Shown here piece after piece: positions 43,501-52,172 of a stretch of DNA of 61,982 nt. The stretch's first letter is position 1, and every line of letters starts with the position of its first letter. The notes beneath the pieces were generated by a model. The model was not told the DNA's origin, made no database searches, and saw only the letters and a list, made by a program, of their open reading frames with translations. This DNA comes from an uncultured Clostridia bacterium (GTDB lineage Bacteria; Bacillota; Clostridia; Christensenellales; Borkfalkiaceae): assembly GCA_934249215.1 (NCBI GenBank), contig CAKQKN010000091.1, positions 1-61,982 of the forward strand, read 5' to 3'. The position numbers and the translations under genes are program-made.

Positions 43501-46500
43501 AGAAGTTTGTGATCGTTGTGAGCGACTCGCAGTTTTCGAACGCACTGCCGGCGATAAGAGTTACGGGTTCTTCGAACGTAACGGTGGTAAGGCTCGAACA
43601 GCCCTTAAACATGTTTATCGATTTTGCAGCGTCCGCTTTCGTTGCATTGCAACTTAACATCGTCGTTCCTTTTGCGAACGTAACCGAAGTAAGTCCTGTG
43701 CAACCGCTGAACGTGTTGGTTCCGAAATAAGTCTGTCCGGGAAGCGAAACCGTCGTAAGGTTCGTGCATTTCTGGAACACGCTGTTACCCCAGCCGTTCG
43801 TACCGCCGCCGTACTCGACCGCTTTTCCGAACGTGAGCGTGGCTACCGCACTGCCGCTGAACGCAGAGTTGCCGATTCTTTCGAGGTTCACGAAATTGAC
43901 TTCCGCAATACCCGCACCGTTAAACGCGTAGTTGCCGATCGTCCTGAGTGCCGCAAAGAACGCGTCCTGCGTGTAATTACCCTTTCCGTCGGGAGCGGTG
44001 ACGCTCGTAAGGCTCGAGCAGTTTCTGAACGCATAGCCGCCGATAGCGAGCGGAGCGGTTTCGAATTTAACGCTTTCGAGCGCGGTACAACCGTCAAACA
44101 GATTGCTCGAAGCGTTGTAGTTATTCGCGCTGTACTCGCCGTCGCTCTTCTCTTTGGTATCGAGCAGGTTCTTAACGCCCTTGGGGATTGTCATAGACTT
44201 AAGCGCGGTACACTTGCTGAACGTTCCCTTACCCATATGGACGAGGTTCGACGGGAGTTTGAAGTCCTCGCCGGTGAACGCAGTACATTCGCTGAGCATA
44301 TAATCGGGAAGCGAAGTAAGGCTGTCGTCGAGAGTTACGCTCGTAAGGCTCAAGCACTTACTGAACAGATACGTGCCGAGTGTCGTGACGCCGGTCAGAT
44401 CGATCGACGTGATAGCCGTGGACTGGAAGGTGTAGTTACCGATCGTTTCGAGATCTTTAACGTCCTTGTCGCCGACTTTTCTCGTTTCGAACGTTATCGT
44501 TTTAAGGTTAGCGCACTTATCGAACACACTCCCCTTGACGGACGACGAGCCGATGTAGCCGAGCATCTTGACGGTCGACGGAATGGAAATTTCCGTGATC
44601 GCCGTTTCCGCAAATGCGTACTGGCCGATCGTTTCGAGCGATTTGGCGTTTTTCTTGTTGTTTTCGAACGTTACGCTCGTAAGCGCAGTGCACTTATTGA
44701 ACGCATAGTTGCCGAGGTATTTAACGTTGCCGGGGATTTCAATCGACGTGAGAGCCGGACTATTTGCAAAAGCATGATCGTAAATCCCCTCGAGAGATTC
44801 GGGGAGCGTTACCGACTTAAGCGATTCGCATTCGGAGAATACGCCGTAATAATCGTTATTACCGTAATAATCCGAACCGGACATTTCACCCAGTTTCTTT
44901 ACGCCTTCCGGAATGACGATCGATTGGAGCGCGTCGCATCCGTTGAACGTTCTTCCTCCGATAACCTCGAGCGAACTCTTCGCCGGGAAATTAAACGACG
45001 TGAGCGAAGTACACTCTTCGAATGCTCCGCAGAGCCACTGTCCGCCGCTTGCCGCCGTTCCGCCCTCGATCTTGCCGAGTCTGCTCTCGCCGTTGGCGTC
45101 GAGCGCGAACGATACTTCGGCAAGTGCAAGACACTTGTTGAACGCGCCGCCCCTGATCGTCTTGATCGACGAAGGAAGAATGAGTTTGCTGATGAACGAC
45201 TGCGAAGCGAAAGCGTTCTGCTCGATGACTTCGTAGCCTTCCGCAAGTTTCAGAATTCCGTCCTTGGGTTTGACTTGAGCGTAAGCCTTAATAATGGTTT
45301 TTCCGTCAACGCTGAGGATGAGCGGCAGGCTCGGATCGACCTTGAACGAGGGGTTAGCTTCGTCGACCGTGATCGAATAATCGGACTTACAGCCGTCGAA
45401 CACGCCGTCAATCGTCTTGACGTTTGCGGAAATGTAAACTTTTTTGATCTTTTTGCAGTTAAAGAACAGTCTTGCACCGAGAGCCACGTCGCCTTTCGTC
45501 TTGGGCATGATGAAGCTTTCGAGCGGGGTTCCGCTGAACGCAGACTCACCAAAACTTTCAATCGAAGCGTACGCTTCTTCATCGCCTTCGGTTTTTTCGG
45601 TCGCGAACGTGAGCTCTTTGAGCTTGGAACTGCTGAACACACCGCTGCCGATCTTCTTCAAAGTCGCGGGCAACGTGATCGAAGTGATCGCCGTACCGCT
45701 GAACGAAGAGTCGCCGACGGTTTCGAGTTCGCTTCCCTCGGCAAAGGTAACTTTCGCGAGAGATTTACAGGATGCGAACGCAGAACCGTTTACGATAGTC
45801 GTATAGGAACCGTTCTTAATCGTGTAGCTCGCGCCGATTTCGGTTACCGTCGACGGGATGGTGATCTCGGTAAGCTTATCGCAATAATAGAATGCCTGAT
45901 AACCTATGGTAGTAAGTCCTTCGGGAAGAACGACTTTTTCGAGCGAGTTAGCGCTGTAGCCAAGGAAGAACGCCTTTGCGGGCAATTCCTTGAACTCGGA
46001 GGGAACGACGACCGTTTTTCCGTCCTTTTCTTCCGTCTTATTCTTGAATACGACTTCTTTTAATCTGGTTGCGTTGAAGAATACGCTTTCACCCATCGAT
46101 CTGAGCGTCGAGGGGAATTCGATAGTCGTAATTCCGGAGTCAACGAACGCATAAGAACCGAGACTTACGAGTCTTTCGGGGAACACAACCGTTTCGAGCG
46201 AAGCACAGCCGGCAAACGAACCGTAATAGTACGTCTTGGTATCCTGATTGCTGCCCGAAGTCGTCGTTTTTCCGTCGGCGATAACGAGTTCGACGTATTT
46301 GTCGTCCACGCCCGTTTTCTCGAACTCGACGATCGAAAGGTTGCTGCAGTTACTGAACACGCTCGTTTCGACGAGAGCTACGGTGCAAGGAACAGTGACT
46401 TTGGTAAGAGCGCGGCAATTCTCGAACGTGTTGCTCTTAAGAACTTCGAGCCCCTTGGGAAGAATTATTTCCTCAAGCGCTTTACAGTTATAGAACGCCT

Positions 46501-49500
46501 TTTCGTCGATTTCCTTAAGTTCGTATCCGGCGCCCGACTCGAAGATAATCTTCGTGATACCGGTGTTGCCGTTGAACGCGTTCGTCCAGACCTTGGTTAC
46601 GGTCGAGGGAACGATGATTTCGCCGTTGTTTGCAACGGGCGAAACGATGAGCTGTTTCGCGACGAATGCAGAAGAAGCGTCGGTTTCGCCGCTATACAGA
46701 ACGCCGTTCTGCGCGAGATAATACTTGTTGCCGTCCTCAACGGTAATCGTTTCGAGAGCCTTACAGCCTTCGAACGCGTTGAGCGAAACGAGCACTTCGT
46801 TACCGTTCTCGTCATTTCCATACGTTCCGAATCTCCGGAGAGAAGCGGGAAGTTTGATCGTGACGAGCGCTTCGCAGTTTCCGAACACTCCGTCGCCCAT
46901 TTCGACAAGACGGTCGGAAAGCGTGATCTTCCCGAGTTTTTTACAGCCGTTGAACGCGTTGGAACCGATCTTGAGATCGACTTTTTCTCCGCCGTTATCC
47001 TTGATTTCGATTTCGACGAGGTTAATACAGTTCTGGAACGCGTCCGCGCCGATGCGGGTAACTTTGTTGTGAATAATGACTTTCGTCACGTTGGCTTTGC
47101 CGTTGAACGCGGAGTCGGGTATCTCGGTTATGCTTTCGGGCAATTCATAGTCGCCCACTCTCGAATCGAGATAGTAAATCATCTTCGTTACGTCTTTGTT
47201 GTAAAGAACCTGATCTTCGAATTTATATTCTTTGTTGGCTTCGTCGATTTCGATATTCTTGAGCGAGCCGCTTCCGAATATCGCCGCGAGATTTTCGATC
47301 AGAGGAACGCTTGCGGTAAGTTTGAGGTTCTGTACGAACGGGTTCGCGTAAGCGGAAGTAACGAGTCCGTTATAAGAGAACGCGTTGCTTGCGTAATCCA
47401 AGGTTGCGCCGCGGAGCGAGCTTTCGCTGACCGTGAGCGTCACGTCGTGAAGGCTTATTCTTCCCGCAAACGCGTAAGCGCCGAGTTTGCTGAGGTTGCG
47501 CGGGAGCACTACTTCGTTAAGTTTGCCCGATTCGGGGATCGAAAAGCTTCCGCTTGCCGTTACGTAGAAAGGCATGCTGAACGCGCCCTCGCCTATCGTA
47601 AGAGTCCATTCGTCGCTACCCTCGAAAATAAGGGTTTCGAGATACAGACAGCCGGGGTTGTTGCTCGCCGACGTATAGTAAGCGGACGAAAGATTTGCCG
47701 CCGCGTCGCCGATCGGGAACATTCCGCTGAAAGCGTAATCCTCAATCTTTCTTACGTTCGCGCCGATCGTAACGCTTCTCACCGCCGAGCCGCTGAACGC
47801 GTTCGTTCCGATGACTTCGACCGTTTCCGGAATGGTATACGATCTTCTGTTCGCACTTTCGGAGAAGTAACCTCTTCCGCGCGGATAGTAAATAAGCGTT
47901 TTCGCATCCGCAGACAGAACGACGCCGTCCACACTCGTGTATTTTTCGTTGCCGATTTCGAAGTAAATATCCGAGAGTTTGAGGCATTTTCCGAACACCG
48001 ACGGGTCGAAAGTCGCAAGACGTTTCGGGAAGGTGATTTCGGTCAGGTTGCCGCAATCTTCGAATGCACCCGAGCCGATTTCGAGGTTGGGCGCGGTCTT
48101 GCCGGCGGGCGTCGCAAGGAATGTCACCGACTTAAGATTGCTGTTGGAAACGAACGCCTTTTCGGCTATCATTCTGACGCTGTACGGGATTTCGACCTCG
48201 GTGAATTTGTGCGAGGAAGAATATCCGGAGTTGCCGCCGTCGAAGCTGCCGAGCGTTCCGAGAGGAATGACTTCCACCTGATCGGAAACGGTGATCTTGC
48301 CCGTTTTCGCAAGAGGAACGTAAGCAAGTTCGGTGTTATTCTTCGCGTCGGTTACGTAGTCCTCGTTCTCGAAGTAAAGCACGCCGTCCTCGGAGAAATA
48401 ACGCATTTCCTGCGTGTTCATTCCCTCGACGGGGTAAACGTTGATTTCCTCGAGATATCTGCAGCCCTGGAACGCCGAACCGACGTCCGTGCTCAGAATC
48501 TGAATTTCATAAACGCTCTGCGGAATGTTTATGCGCTTGAATCCGCCGCTCTGGAACGCATACGCGGGGATACAGATAACTCTCGTACCGTCGTGGTATG
48601 CGGGAACGGTGATTTCGCCGCCGTCGAACATGCTTATGCCTTTCGTTGCGGTTACCTGATAGCCTTTGCCGATCTTCGTTTCATATTCTTTGAATTCGAA
48701 AATCGTCGGCCAATAAGCATAGAAAGTAACGTCTTCGGCAAAGTCGAATCTGTTGACCATTTTACCGAACTGATCGGCATACTGAATACCGTTGCCGTTC
48801 TTTTCGGAGTACCAGCCGTAGAACTGCCCCGCCGTGCGGGTTCCGACGGTCGGGATCGGGAAGAGCGTGTCGTTCGTTCTGTAACCGACGGTAATCGTAG
48901 ACATAGACGGGTCGAGCGCGTCGCCGCCGTCAACGTCGAGCGTTACGGTGTATTTGTTGGGATCCCAGCCGGCGTAAACGATGAACGTCATATCGGTGTC
49001 GAGTATGAACGAATCGCCGTATTTTTTCGCATCGGTTTCGCTGTCCGAATCGTACCAGCCGCCGAACGTGTAGCCGAAACGCTCGGGAGCTTCGTCCGCA
49101 CCGGGAAGCGTTACGAGATCGCCGTTGGCTTTATAGATAGTGTTTATTTCCGTTCCGTTGGTTTCGAAAACGACTGCGTAAGCTTCGATTCCGAACGAGC
49201 AGTTGTTGCCGTTGTAGGAAACGGTGACGTAGTTCGTGCCCGCATGCGTGAACGTGATGGGCGCGGTATATTTTGCTTCTTCCGCAGTTGCGGCGCTGCC
49301 GTCGGGAAGAGCAAGGTTATACTTGGTCACGCGTCTTACCTGCGTCCAGGAAAGTACGCCGTTTTCATAAGTGAAGTCCTCTGCCGTGAGCGGAGCGTTG
49401 TTCTTGAGCTTGATCGTCGCGGGGAGAGAATTGTTGCCTTCGAGCTGCGCTTTCGCGACGAGAGTAATCGTGAACTCGTCGGTAAAGAGCGCGCCCCAGG

Positions 49501-51208
49501 ACAGATACTGCGATTTGATCTCGCTTACGAGAGTATCACCGCCGTCAACCGTCCAGGTTTCACTCTTCGCACCGTTACGGTCGAAGCCTTGTGCGGTTAT
49601 TTCGTAACCGACAGATCCCTCGACCTTATTCCATTTGAGGAATTCTGCGGAGTCGAGATAATAGGTCAAACCGGTCGGGGTCGCAAGCTGCGCCTTTTCG
49701 AGTTTGGCTTCGGTAGCCGCCGCGGAGTTGTAGCAAGCGGCATATGCCGTAACCTTAACGGTGAATTCGCCCGAGGGCAGGAAGCCCACGTCGATCGAAG
49801 TTTCGGTAAGGTCGTTATAGTCCTTGGACTGCCCGCCCCAGGTAAGGGTTACGTTGTAATATTCGGCGTTGGCAACGGGAGCCCATGTAACTTTACCCTG
49901 GCTGTAAGTAATACCGGTTGCCGCTTCGAGCGATCTGACGAGCCCGAGAGTTATCGACGACGAACTTTCATAGCCCGACGCGTTCGCGATTACGGTGAAC
50001 TTAACGCCCGCTTCGGTCATTTCGCAGTTCGAGAAATCGTAAGAAAGCGAATCGCCGAGTTTTTCGGTATGTTTGCCCTTTCCGCATTCGACTTCGAGCG
50101 TGTAAGAAGTTGCATTTTCGACGCTCGCGAACGTAAGCTCGTTGCCGGAAATCTTCAGTCCGGACGGTCTTGCGAGGCGTTTGTTGATATAGTACGCAGT
50201 GCTCGTGCCGCTTCCGCTTTCGCCGCTCGTCTTGAGGTCGATTCTATATTCGCCCTGCGCGTCTCTTGCAAAATCGTAGTAAAATACGCCTTTGCCGTCG
50301 CAGTTGCGTTCGATCTTGGTCGAATCGGGTTTGGTTATATATAATGTGTAAGAAGCGTTGGCGTCGGCTTCCCATCTCACGCCGTCCGCGGTTACGTTGA
50401 GCGCGGGAGCCGCAGTCTTATAGACCGCGAAAAGATAAGTATCCTCTTTGAGTTCTTCGCCTTCGCCGTATTTACGGGTAAGCTTGGTCGCGTCCTGCGC
50501 GTCGCTGCCCCACCAGCCGAGGAAGTCGTCACCCATGTTCGAGGGCATATTCGCAAGCGCTTTGCCTTCGGTTGCGGTTTCGAGCACCAATTCGGCGCCT
50601 TTGAAATATTTAACGATATATTCTTCCGCGTTTTCCGCAATGAACTTTGCGTAAAGTTCGAGGTTCGATCTGATTCCTTCGGTCTTGTCGAACGCTTTCT
50701 TGAACGCGGAGTCCGTGTACCAGCCGACGAATCTGTATCCGTCTTTTGCGGGGTCGGGAAGTTCGAGCGTCTTGCCGTAGCGCACGGTCTTGGTGTCGTA
50801 ATCGTCGAGATTCGGGAACGCGACGGTGAACGTCTTGTCCGGAACCAGCGTATACGTAACGCCGTCGTAAGTCAACTGCACGGTGTCGACGTTGTAAGTA
50901 AGCTCGTAAAGGGTCGAGCCGCCGACGCTCAGCGTGAGCTTGTTTCCTTCAAGCTCGTACGCGCCGGAAGTTTTCGTCCCGTTGACGGTCAACTCCCAGT
51001 CGAAATTTTCCGCGAGCTTGAGCGTGATCGCCATTGCTCCGCTTTCGCCCGTTCCGTCGAAATAAAAATCAGCGGTGATGCCTTTCTGCTCGGTTATGCT
51101 CGAGGACGAACTGTTTTTATCGTCCTTTTTGCATGACGCGGACATGGCAACGGCGAAAACCGTCAGTACCGACAGCAATACGATCAGCAACCTTCTTGTG
51201 GTTTTCAT
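40568..51208 (-). CDS. Giant leucine-rich-repeat surface lipoprotein
   Basis: The product has 3546 residues. The lipobox is AMSASC (Cys26), followed by a Ser-rich linker. InlB-type repeats occur near 125-190 (DGYRFVGWYTDSAFKKAFDK) and again at about 690-860. Fn3-like domains lie between them (about 275-620). From about 880 to 3378 there are roughly 100 BspA/LRR_5 units of 22-24 residues (IGASAFENTGITSVTLPSKL and relatives). A beta-rich C-terminal domain of about 150 residues ends the protein, with no membrane anchor. AGGAGG precedes the ATG. The gene has its own promoter with an ARG-box-like operator and an intrinsic terminator, so it is a single-gene unit. A binding or adhesion function is typical of such proteins; the ligand is unknown. 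Confidence 0.95.
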   Translation of the reverse strand: MKTTRRLLIVLLSVLTVFAVAMSASCKKDDKNSSSSSITEQKGITADFYFDGTGESGAMAITLKLAENFDWELTVNGTKTSGAYELEGNKLTLSVGGSTLYELTYNVDTVQLTYDGVTYTLVPDKTFTVAFPNLDDYDTKTVRYGKTLELPDPAKDGYRFVGWYTDSAFKKAFDKTEGIRSNLELYAKFIAENAEEYIVKYFKGAELVLETATEGKALANMPSNMGDDFLGWWGSDAQDATKLTRKYGEGEELKEDTYLFAVYKTAAPALNVTADGVRWEADANASYTLYITKPDSTKIERNCDGKGVFYYDFARDAQGEYRIDLKTSGESGSGTSTAYYINKRLARPSGLKISGNELTFASVENATSYTLEVECGKGKHTEKLGDSLSYDFSNCEMTEAGVKFTVIANASGYESSSSITLGLVRSLEAATGITYSQGKVTWAPVANAEYYNVTLTWGGQSKDYNDLTETSIDVGFLPSGEFTVKVTAYAACYNSAAATEAKLEKAQLATPTGLTYYLDSAEFLKWNKVEGSVGYEITAQGFDRNGAKSETWTVDGGDTLVSEIKSQYLSWGALFTDEFTITLVAKAQLEGNNSLPATIKLKNNAPLTAEDFTYENGVLSWTQVRRVTKYNLALPDGSAATAEEAKYTAPITFTHAGTNYVTVSYNGNNCSFGIEAYAVVFETNGTEINTIYKANGDLVTLPGADEAPERFGYTFGGWYDSDSETDAKKYGDSFILDTDMTFIVYAGWDPNKYTVTLDVDGGDALDPSMSTITVGYRTNDTLFPIPTVGTRTAGQFYGWYSEKNGNGIQYADQFGKMVNRFDFAEDVTFYAYWPTIFEFKEYETKIGKGYQVTATKGISMFDGGEITVPAYHDGTRVICIPAYAFQSGGFKRINIPQSVYEIQILSTDVGSAFQGCRYLEEINVYPVEGMNTQEMRYFSEDGVLYFENEDYVTDAKNNTELAYVPLAKTGKITVSDQVEVIPLGTLGSFDGGNSGYSSSHKFTEVEIPYSVRMIAEKAFVSNSNLKSVTFLATPAGKTAPNLEIGSGAFEDCGNLTEITFPKRLATFDPSVFGKCLKLSDIYFEIGNEKYTSVDGVVLSADAKTLIYYPRGRGYFSESANRRSYTIPETVEVIGTNAFSGSAVRSVTIGANVRKIEDYAFSGMFPIGDAAANLSSAYYTSASNNPGCLYLETLIFEGSDEWTLTIGEGAFSMPFYVTASGSFSIPESGKLNEVVLPRNLSKLGAYAFAGRISLHDVTLTVSESSLRGATLDYASNAFSYNGLVTSAYANPFVQNLKLTASVPLIENLAAIFGSGSLKNIEIDEANKEYKFEDQVLYNKDVTKMIYYLDSRVGDYELPESITEIPDSAFNGKANVTKVIIHNKVTRIGADAFQNCINLVEIEIKDNGGEKVDLKIGSNAFNGCKKLGKITLSDRLVEMGDGVFGNCEALVTIKLPASLRRFGTYGNDENGNEVLVSLNAFEGCKALETITVEDGNKYYLAQNGVLYSGETDASSAFVAKQLIVSPVANNGEIIVPSTVTKVWTNAFNGNTGITKIIFESGAGYELKEIDEKAFYNCKALEEIILPKGLEVLKSNTFENCRALTKVTVPCTVALVETSVFSNCSNLSIVEFEKTGVDDKYVELVIADGKTTTSGSNQDTKTYYYGSFAGCASLETVVFPERLVSLGSYAFVDSGITTIEFPSTLRSMGESVFFNATRLKEVVFKNKTEEKDGKTVVVPSEFKELPAKAFFLGYSANSLEKVVLPEGLTTIGYQAFYYCDKLTEITIPSTVTEIGASYTIKNGSYTTIVNGSAFASCKSLAKVTFAEGSELETVGDSSFSGTAITSITLPATLKKIGSGVFSSSKLKELTFATEKTEGDEEAYASIESFGESAFSGTPLESFIMPKTKGDVALGARLFFNCKKIKKVYISANVKTIDGVFDGCKSDYSITVDEANPSFKVDPSLPLILSVDGKTIIKAYAQVKPKDGILKLAEGYEVIEQNAFASQSFISKLILPSSIKTIRGGAFNKCLALAEVSFALDANGESRLGKIEGGTAASGGQWLCGAFEECTSLTSFNFPAKSSLEVIGGRTFNGCDALQSIVIPEGVKKLGEMSGSDYYGNNDYYGVFSECESLKSVTLPESLEGIYDHAFANSPALTSIEIPGNVKYLGNYAFNKCTALTSVTFENNKKNAKSLETIGQYAFAETAITEISIPSTVKMLGYIGSSSVKGSVFDKCANLKTITFETRKVGDKDVKDLETIGNYTFQSTAITSIDLTGVTTLGTYLFSKCLSLTSVTLDDSLTSLPDYMLSECTAFTGEDFKLPSNLVHMGKGTFSKCTALKSMTIPKGVKNLLDTKEKSDGEYSANNYNASSNLFDGCTALESVKFETAPLAIGGYAFRNCSSLTSVTAPDGKGNYTQDAFFAALRTIGNYAFNGAGIAEVNFVNLERIGNSAFSGSAVATLTFGKAVEYGGGTNGWGNSVFQKCTNLTTVSLPGQTYFGTNTFSGCTGLTSVTFAKGTTMLSCNATKADAAKSINMFKGCSSLTTVTFEEPVTLIAGSAFENCESLTTITNFFGSVETLGSNALRNTGLTTATFDSLENVNTYALASNTKLTSVTFKKDLKGKGGSLFSSCTNLTSVTFEGTIPTNISSVFYNCASLASVTVSDSMTQLPAKFLQDTAIKTFKLPKSLASFDYAWFTDSAIEKYDIDESATKFSVKDGVLYDKAGTKLISVPANKAGALDLSGIKDINANAFYNCSKLTEVKFPATMTKISDSAFANWKMTGDTTFTIPSGITSIGTSAFKGSTLAGAITIPETVTSIGASAFENTNITSITLPSKLKTIGASAFKGTDIAGAITIPETVTSIGASAFENTGITSVTLPSKLAKLEKAVFKGTALTGEMKLPATLTSIGDSVFENTKITSISLGDKITSIGKSAFSGTALTEVTLPESLKTIGETAFKGTPITSIVIPKNVTTLGKQAFANLETLTKVTLAEGIKSVGTAADIFNGSAVAEVTLPSTLTTIPQGMFKNNVFTAITLPAGLTSIGANAFENVPLTAIVLPEGLTTIGASAFAGTSLTEISFPAGITSIGASAFKEVAFTMTKLELPEGLKTLGASAFAGKARAESAETEGEYDYKGCSAIEEIVLPSTLTTLEASVFENLYQLYKVNLENVQTLNAKVFAYAGAGRTDGKKLEVTFDALTKTSASRPTISKDNVLTKDGTGAFMYSSLRKATFTKASAVKGSLFYQANELEEVVLPQDLTELPSYMFAYSGLKEYTMPEHITDLAGYSHFEGCLQLEKFSFGNSSLNELKMSFFENCAALKEVVLPEGLILISSSAFNYATGIKELIIPESAACSVWAFRGWTSDQILHFKASKDIVAGLFTGNWNKECNARLVYDEETELAIGDATVDNDAVSLTYVIADTLSDGYVIKASITAEKAAKLTGRTFTFALALVDPATAETYTETVLYTVEGSALEATKDDGGNYGSIDITVKLEKLSDYFETTEGEATKKVYFVLHDNTDPTLANRKLATGWTANAYNYAWDGAYVALSK
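42601..42870 (-). repeat. Near-identical tandem repeats within the giant LRR gene
   Basis: Two consecutive 135-base units (two LRRs, 45 residues each) are nearly identical at DNA level. The phrase TTTCGGGGATCGTGAT recurs at 42643 and 42778. Most other repeats in the gene have diverged, so this part was duplicated recently or is homogenised by recombination. Confidence 0.7.
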
Positions 51209-51420
51209 AAGTTATGCCTCCTACGATATGTTTTAACGCTCCCGCCTTTTACGGGAAGCGTTCCCACGATCTTTTTCCTTAAAACCACACGGGTGCGGGC
51301 GCTTTGATCAGACGCCTCGATTATCCGCGGGTGCCGCCACTCGGACGCGGCATATCGCCGATACTCGAACGCGGCAATCGCCGACGCGCGATAATATCCC
51401 CTTTTGGTTTTATAGGATAT

Positions 51421-51449
51421 ATAATATGCATTTTTATTCATAAAGTCAA
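51421..51449 (-). promoter_or_regulatory. Promoter of the giant LRR lipoprotein gene
   Basis: TTGACT (51444-51449) and TATTAT (51421-51426) on the minus strand are 17 bases apart. The predicted leader is about 200 bases. The spacer is occupied by an ARG-box-like operator. Confidence 0.8.
51427..51441 (-). promoter_or_regulatory. ARG-box-like operator (ArgR/AhrC type) in the LRR gene promoter
   Basis: The minus strand reads ATGAATAAAAATGCA. This equals the core of the Bacillus ARG box as I recall it (CATGAATAAAAATKCAAK) at all 15 positions. It exactly fills the -35/-10 spacer, a classic repressor position. A weaker resemblance lies at 51806-51819. The regulator gene is not in the window. Confidence 0.6.
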
Positions 51450-51962
51450 CCGAATTATGCCTGAAATTTCGTATTCGGGGAAATTTTGTTATTCGTTTTC
51501 GTTATAATGCGCATAATTCCAGCTTATAGAAAGACAAAAATGCCGCCATCATTCCCGATAAAACGTTTTATATATACCGAAAAAGCAGAAAAAGCACCCC
51601 AAACCTCGGTAAAACCGACGTTTTCGACTTCAATCGTCTTTTTTCGACTTTTTGTCTTCGAAAAATTCGACCGTTTTCGACCGATATCGTCCGTTATTTC
51701 GGTTTTCGTCGCGTCGCTTTGAGTTTTTCGACAAAATTCGACACGAAATCTGCGTCGTTTTCACTCGTTTTTCGCCGTTTGATTTATATCAATATTCATA
51801 AATAATGTATATTTATTCTGTTTTATATTCCACGATCCTGCCGAAGTGTTTTATTTTTTAATCCTCGGAAAAACGTTCGGCATATTTTCTATTGTACGCA
51901 TTACGCAAACAAAATTACACTCACCGATAACGTTATTTGCGTGATATAATTCGTTTTATTAA
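51450..51962. other. Intergenic region without genes, containing TTCGAC cluster
   Basis: This is part of the largest gene-free gap (51209-52172). No ribosome-site-supported frame exists. Besides the TTCGAC cluster, there are ACGCAAA motifs (51903, 51969 and inverted at about 51936) and a plus-strand extended -10 TGATATAAT at 51942-51950 with no gene after it. Confidence 0.55.
51623..51742. repeat. Six TTCGAC hexamers at near-helical spacing
   Basis: Copies start at 51623, 51643, 51666, 51676, 51727 and 51737, all in the same orientation. Spacings are 20, 23, 10, 51 and 10 bases, close to multiples of a DNA turn. Most are preceded by a run of A or T. The function is unknown; a protein-binding cluster is possible. 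Confidence 0.45.
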
Positions 51963-52001
51963 AAAATAACGCAAAAACAGCCGCTTTTTGCCTATTTTTT
52001 T
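51963..52001. terminator. Bidirectional hairpin with T-runs on both sides
   Basis: GCAAAAA pairs with TTTTTGC around a CAGCCGC loop (51971-51991). T-rich runs flank it in both directions. It may back up the terminator at 52085-52114. Confidence 0.45.
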
Positions 52002-52084
52002 GATCTGATTTAATTTTTTGAATTTTTTAATATGGCTTTTTGTACGCGAAATAAAAACAAACAGACGCAAAACCCGCTTTCCGA

Positions 52085-52114
52085 AAGAAAAAATCCACAG
52101 CGTTCCGCTGCGGA
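52085..52114 (-). terminator. Intrinsic terminator of the amino acid importer operon
   Basis: In minus orientation TCCGCAGCG pairs with CGCTGTGGA (one G-U, loop GAA) and is followed by TTTTTTCTTTC. It lies about 60 bases after the ATPase stop codon. Confidence 0.8.
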
Positions 52115-52172
52115 TTTTTATAAAAACAAATATTCAAAATATGCAAAGCGTATTCATTCCTCCCTAAATCCG

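Noticed and set aside
42000..48000. Repetitive DNA that could suggest a CRISPR array
   Set aside because: Repeats are 66-72 or 135 bases, coding, imperfect and in frame with LRR units; no short identical repeats with unique spacers.
47069..50344. Plus-strand frame of 1091 codons opposite the giant LRR gene
   Set aside because: It is an antisense shadow of a repetitive gene; no start signal or protein-like domain.
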